Below are positions 60,554-64,000 of a stretch of 64,000 nt of DNA, one piece after another. Position numbers and translations under genes: made by a program. The stretch covers positions 1,798,001 through 1,862,000 of the forward strand of contig NZ_CP084874.1 of NCBI RefSeq assembly GCF_020526085.1. Direction: 5' to 3'. The notes below the pieces were generated by a model that had not been told where the DNA came from, ran no database searches, and saw nothing but the letters and a program-made list of their open reading frames with translations. Source of the stretch: Klebsiella africana. GTDB lineage: Bacteria > Pseudomonadota > Gammaproteobacteria > Enterobacterales > Enterobacteriaceae. The stretch's first letter is position 1, and each line of letters opens with the position of its first letter.

Positions 60554-61372
60554 TCAGAAAAGAGAAGATTGCTGCGGAATCGACGGCGCATTTCCAACCG
60601 CCGGCAGGGCAGCGCGTAGGTCACCCCACAGGGTATCGACCAGCGCCGGCGCGTAAGCAATGTCGGGGGTGTGCAGGAACAGCCACGGGGTTCCCGACTG
60701 ATGCCACTTCGGCAGGGTCTGGAGCCAGACGCGAAACAGTTCCCGGTTATGGTCCATATCGTCACCGCCGATAAAGCGCACCATTGGCTGCCGGGCGGTC
60801 ATCACCGCATGTACCGGCACCTTCGGTTTCTTTTGTTGCGCATCGATCATCGCCGGACTGGTTGCCGCGGCGCTATGGACCGGACGGCTGTCAAGGATCA
60901 CGCGGTTGACGTTACGCTCGTGCAGCCCGCGGTTGAGCTGCTGCTCTGCTTCGCCTTTGGCGAAGAACTCTGGATGACGAACTTCGACGCCGTAGGTGAA
61001 ATCTTTCGGCAGCCCGTCGAGAAAATGCCATAGCGCTGGGAGATCGCGAGGAGCGAAGGTGGCCGGCAGCTGCAGCCAGTACTGACCGATGCGTGAGGAC
61101 AGCGGCGCCAGGCGGGTAAAGAATTCGCTGCTCAACTCGTCGCAATGACGCAGGGCGGCCTGGTGCGAGATAGTCGCTGGAAATTTGAAGCAGAAGCGGA
61201 AATCATCGTGAGTCTGTTCGTACCAGCGGGCGACAATCTCCGGCTTCGGTAGCGCATACAGGGTGGTGTTACCCTCCACGCAGTTAAAATGGCGGGCGTA
61301 GTCTTCGAGGCTGGTGATGCCAAGGCGCACCCATTTCGGGTGCGACCACTGGGGAAGCCCAATATAAATCAT
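60554..61372 (-). CDS. yecE: DUF72 protein YecE
   Basis: A 272-residue TIM-barrel protein similar to E. coli YecE. DUF72 markers are [27 protein letters not shown], and [13 protein letters not shown]. Function unknown. Its start overlaps the yecD stop by 4 bases, so the two are co-translated. Confidence 0.93.
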   Translation of the reverse strand: MIYIGLPQWSHPKWVRLGITSLEDYARHFNCVEGNTTLYALPKPEIVARWYEQTHDDFRFCFKFPATISHQAALRHCDELSSEFFTRLAPLSSRIGQYWLQLPATFAPRDLPALWHFLDGLPKDFTYGVEVRHPEFFAKGEAEQQLNRGLHERNVNRVILDSRPVHSAAATSPAMIDAQQKKPKVPVHAVMTARQPMVRFIGGDDMDHNRELFRVWLQTLPKWHQSGTPWLFLHTPDIAYAPALVDTLWGDLRAALPAVGNAPSIPQQSSLF

Positions 61373-61935
61373 AACGCGGCGAGGATCTCCTCGGTGCTGC
61401 GCACCCGGGCGATGCGCGGGAAAATATGCGTCATGCTGCCCTGATGCTGCTCGGCGGAGGCGGCGCTGCAGGCATCTTCGGCGATGACCAGGTTAAAGCC
61501 CAGCTCCCAGGCGTTGCGGGCGGTGGATTCGACGCCGATGTTGGTGGAGATACCGCAGAGAATAATGGTGTCGATCCCGCGGCGGCGCAGCTGAAGCTCC
61601 AGGTCGGTGCCATAGAACGCGCCCCACTGGCGTTTGGTCACTTCGATATCGCTCTCCTGCTTACCGAGCGTGGCCGGGTAGGTCCACCAGTTTTCGGGCA
61701 GCGTATGCGCCCCGGCCTGAGCGTCGACAGGCTGTTTTAGCGCTTCGGCAAAATCGGCCGACCAGCCAACGCGGACCATGATGACCGGCGAACCCTGTTG
61801 CCGGCACTTGTCTGCCAGGCGAGCGGCGCGCGCCACCACCTCGTCAGCCCGATGTGGCCCACCGGCGAAAGGCAGAATGCCTTCCTGCAGATCGATCACC
61901 ACCAGCGCCGTGTTTTTTGCATTGAGTTCTAACAT
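61369..61935 (-). CDS. yecD: Isochorismatase-family hydrolase YecD
   Basis: A 188-residue cysteine-hydrolase fold protein, E. coli YecD size. The catalytic set is visible: Asp in [10 protein letters not shown], Lys in [10 protein letters not shown] and Cys in [15 protein letters not shown]. Substrate unknown; family members cleave isochorismate, nicotinamide or carbamoyl compounds. Confidence 0.92.
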   Translation of the reverse strand: MLELNAKNTALVVIDLQEGILPFAGGPHRADEVVARAARLADKCRQQGSPVIMVRVGWSADFAEALKQPVDAQAGAHTLPENWWTYPATLGKQESDIEVTKRQWGAFYGTDLELQLRRRGIDTIILCGISTNIGVESTARNAWELGFNLVIAEDACSAASAEQHQGSMTHIFPRIARVRSTEEILAAL

Positions 61936-62202
61936 GGTATCCCCGTATCTTCATCTGTTGTCAGGCGGCTACAATACCTTTGCGGCTTCTGCAAAAGGGT
62001 AACAAATTTTGTTAATTTATGTGAGTGTGAACGTTAAGCGCGCAGCAAAGCAGCGTACATCGTGCGTCGGACTTATCGAACGACAGAATTTCCAGTATAA
62101 TAGCCGCCTTTTTTCATTCAGTTGTGACATCAGCTAAAGCTGCGACCTCGTCGCCTGCAGGGCAGACGACAATCCGCCGACGGCTAAGTTAAGGGATATC
62201 TC

Positions 62203-63990
62203 ATGCGTACAGAATATTGCGGACAGCTTCGACAGTCCCACGTTGGGCAGCAGGTGACTCTGTGTGGTTGGGTCAACCGCCGTCGCGATCTCGGTAGCCT
62301 CATTTTTATCGATATGCGCGACCGCGAAGGCATCGTTCAGGTGTTTTTCGATCCGGATCGTGCGGATGCGTTGAAGTTAGCCTCTGAACTGCGTAATGAA
62401 TTCTGCATTCAGGTCACTGGCACCGTTCGCGCGCGTGAAGAGAGAAACATCAACGCGGACATGGCCACCGGTGCCATCGAAGTGCTGGCCTCCGATCTGA
62501 CGATCATTAACCGCTCAGAATCGCTGCCGCTGGACTCCAATCACGTCAATACCGAAGAAGCGCGTCTAAAATATCGCTACCTCGACCTGCGTCGTCCGGA
62601 GATGGCGCAGCGCCTGAAAACCCGCGCGAAAATCACCAGCTTTGTGCGCCGCTTTATGGATGACAATGGCTTCCTCGACATCGAAACCCCGATGCTGACT
62701 AAAGCCACCCCGGAAGGCGCTCGCGATTACCTCGTGCCTTCCCGCGTGCATAAAGGCAAATTCTACGCGCTGCCGCAGTCGCCGCAGCTGTTCAAACAGC
62801 TGCTGATGATGTCCGGCTTCGATCGCTACTATCAGATCGTTAAATGCTTCCGCGATGAAGATCTGCGTGCCGACCGTCAGCCTGAATTCACCCAGATCGA
62901 CGTGGAAACCTCCTTTATGACCGCGCCGCAGGTGCGTGAGATCATGGAGGCGATGGTGCGTCAGCTGTGGCTGGAAGTGAAAGGCGTCGACCTGGGCGAG
63001 TTCCCGATCATGACCTTCGCCGAAGCCGAACGTCGCTATGGCTCCGATAAACCGGATCTGCGTAACCCGATGGAACTGGTGGACGTCGCCGACCTGCTGA
63101 AGTCTGTGGAATTCGCGGTTTTTGCCGGCCCGGCCAACGATCCGAAAGGGCGCGTGGCGGCCCTGCGCGTCCCGGGCGGGGCCTCTCTGACCCGCAAGCT
63201 GATTGACGAATACGGCAACTTTGTGAAGATCTACGGCGCGAAGGGGCTGGCCTATATTAAAGTGACCGAGCGTGCCAAAGGCATGGACGGGATCAACAGC
63301 CCGGTGGCCAAATTCCTGACCGCGGAGATCGTGGAAGCGATCCTTGACCGCACCGGCGCGCAGGATGGAGACATGATCTTCTTCGGCGCCGACAACAAGA
63401 AAGTGGTGGCCGACGCGCTGGGCGCGCTGCGTCTGAAGCTCGGTAAAGACCTGAGTCTGACTGACGAGAGCAAATGGGCGCCGCTGTGGGTTATCGACTT
63501 CCCGATGTTCGAAGACGACGGCGAAGGCGGCCTGACGGCGATGCATCATCCGTTCACCTCGCCGAAAGATATGACGGCGGATGAGCTGAAAGCCGCGCCG
63601 GAAGAGGCTGTAGCCAACGCCTACGATATGGTGATTAACGGTTATGAAGTCGGCGGCGGTTCGGTGCGTATCCACCGCGGCGACATGCAGCAGACCGTAT
63701 TTGGTATTCTGGGTATTAACGAACAGGAACAGCGTGAGAAATTCGGCTTCCTGCTGGATGCGCTGAAGTACGGTACGCCGCCGCATGCGGGTCTGGCCTT
63801 CGGTCTTGACCGTCTGACCATGCTGCTGACCGGTACCGATAACATCCGCGACGTTATCGCCTTCCCGAAAACCACCGCCGCGGCTTGTCTGATGACCGAA
63901 GCGCCAAGCTTCGCCAATCCGGCGGCGCTTGGTGAACTGGGTATTCAGGTTGTGGAGAAAGAGGCAAAAGCGTCTCTGGAGAACAAGTAA
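62203..63990 (+). CDS. aspS: Aspartyl-tRNA synthetase AspS
   Basis: A 595-residue class-IIb synthetase (E. coli 590). The OB-fold anticodon domain is at 1-105 ([21 protein letters not shown]), motif 2 is [17 protein letters not shown], a GAD insertion domain lies at about 290-410, and motif 3 is [15 protein letters not shown]. Essential. AAGGGATATCTC precedes the ATG. The gene is divergent from yecD. Confidence 0.97.
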   Translation: MRTEYCGQLRQSHVGQQVTLCGWVNRRRDLGSLIFIDMRDREGIVQVFFDPDRADALKLASELRNEFCIQVTGTVRAREERNINADMATGAIEVLASDLTIINRSESLPLDSNHVNTEEARLKYRYLDLRRPEMAQRLKTRAKITSFVRRFMDDNGFLDIETPMLTKATPEGARDYLVPSRVHKGKFYALPQSPQLFKQLLMMSGFDRYYQIVKCFRDEDLRADRQPEFTQIDVETSFMTAPQVREIMEAMVRQLWLEVKGVDLGEFPIMTFAEAERRYGSDKPDLRNPMELVDVADLLKSVEFAVFAGPANDPKGRVAALRVPGGASLTRKLIDEYGNFVKIYGAKGLAYIKVTERAKGMDGINSPVAKFLTAEIVEAILDRTGAQDGDMIFFGADNKKVVADALGALRLKLGKDLSLTDESKWAPLWVIDFPMFEDDGEGGLTAMHHPFTSPKDMTADELKAAPEEAVANAYDMVINGYEVGGGSVRIHRGDMQQTVFGILGINEQEQREKFGFLLDALKYGTPPHAGLAFGLDRLTMLLTGTDNIRDVIAFPKTTAAACLMTEAPSFANPAALGELGIQVVEKEAKASLENK

Positions 63991-63991
63991 T

Positions 63992-64000
63992 ATGTCATTT
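63992..64000 (+). CDS. Start of next gene, probably dihydroneopterin triphosphate pyrophosphatase NudB (partial)
   Basis: Only ATGTCATTT is inside the window, one base after the aspS stop. In enteric bacteria nudB follows aspS directly, so this is probably its first three codons. The call rests on gene order alone. Confidence 0.4.

Noticed and set aside
62566..63786. 406-codon open frame on the minus strand
   Set aside because: Antisense to aspS, with a His/Arg-rich low-complexity translation and no family features.

Overview
The window reads as chromosome of an enteric bacterium of the Klebsiella type. Gene order follows the Escherichia coli mtfA-dcm-dgcQ-rcsA-amyA-tcyJ-sdiA-uvrY-pgsA-yecA-ftnA-araFGH-otsBA-uspC-argS-cutC-cmoAB-aspS backbone almost gene for gene. 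All flagellar and chemotaxis blocks that interrupt this order in E. coli are missing, as expected for non-motile Klebsiella. The tRNA-Asn next to mtfA is the usual landing site of ICEKp-type elements and is empty here.

Layout. (1) 158-7985: an eight-gene, co-directional accessory operon behind a sequence that matches the sigma-54 (RpoN) promoter consensus exactly. It encodes an amidase-signature hydrolase, a polysaccharide-deacetylase-fold hydrolase that I read as an imidase, an MFS permease, two SDR oxidoreductases, a small MCGxCG protein, a COG0523/CobW GTPase and a solute-binding-like protein with no signal peptide. I infer a nitrogen-scavenging pathway for a cyclic imide or amide. It is the best candidate here for an undescribed system. 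(2) 8042-9231: tRNA-Asn, mtfA, tRNA-Ser. (3) 9504-18818: an intact OmpC-type porin, a small membrane protein, yedJ, dcm, vsr, yedA, yedI, dgcQ, the sRNA DsrA, yodD and dsrB. (4) 18851-30188: rcsA, yedD, amyA, the cystine uptake and D-cysteine genes tcyJ-dcyD-tcyL-tcyN, sdiA, yecF, uvrY-uvrC and pgsA. (5) 30339-35383: the glyW-cysT-leuZ tRNA operon, then about 0.9 kb without a gene and an AT-rich gtrABC-type O-antigen glucosylation module. (6) 35384-44495: a DapA-family protein, yecA, tyrP, yecH, ftnA, an RpiB-like isomerase, a DHA2 efflux protein, yecJ, a GPH sugar transporter and ftnB. (7) 45387-51741: araFGH, otsBA, uspC. (8) 52094-54821: a rhiTN-like pair for rhamnogalacturonan oligomers, sitting where E. 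coli keeps flhDC/mot/che/flhBAE. (9) 54882-64000: argS, yecM, cutC with the sigma-E sRNA MicL, cmoBA, yecN, yecE, yecD, aspS and the first codons of the next gene, probably nudB.

Links between regions. Three separate loci (the RpiB-like gene, the GPH transporter and rhiTN) carry KdgR-box-like palindromes upstream, which suggests a dispersed pectin and rhamnogalacturonan regulon inserted into the shared backbone. Capsule control (rcsA with an RcsAB-like box, DsrA), osmo-stress control (otsBA with an RpoS-type -10, uspC) and envelope control (MicL) are kept. Product names for backbone genes rest on recognising the proteins from memory. Functions for the first operon and the regulatory-site calls are inference.
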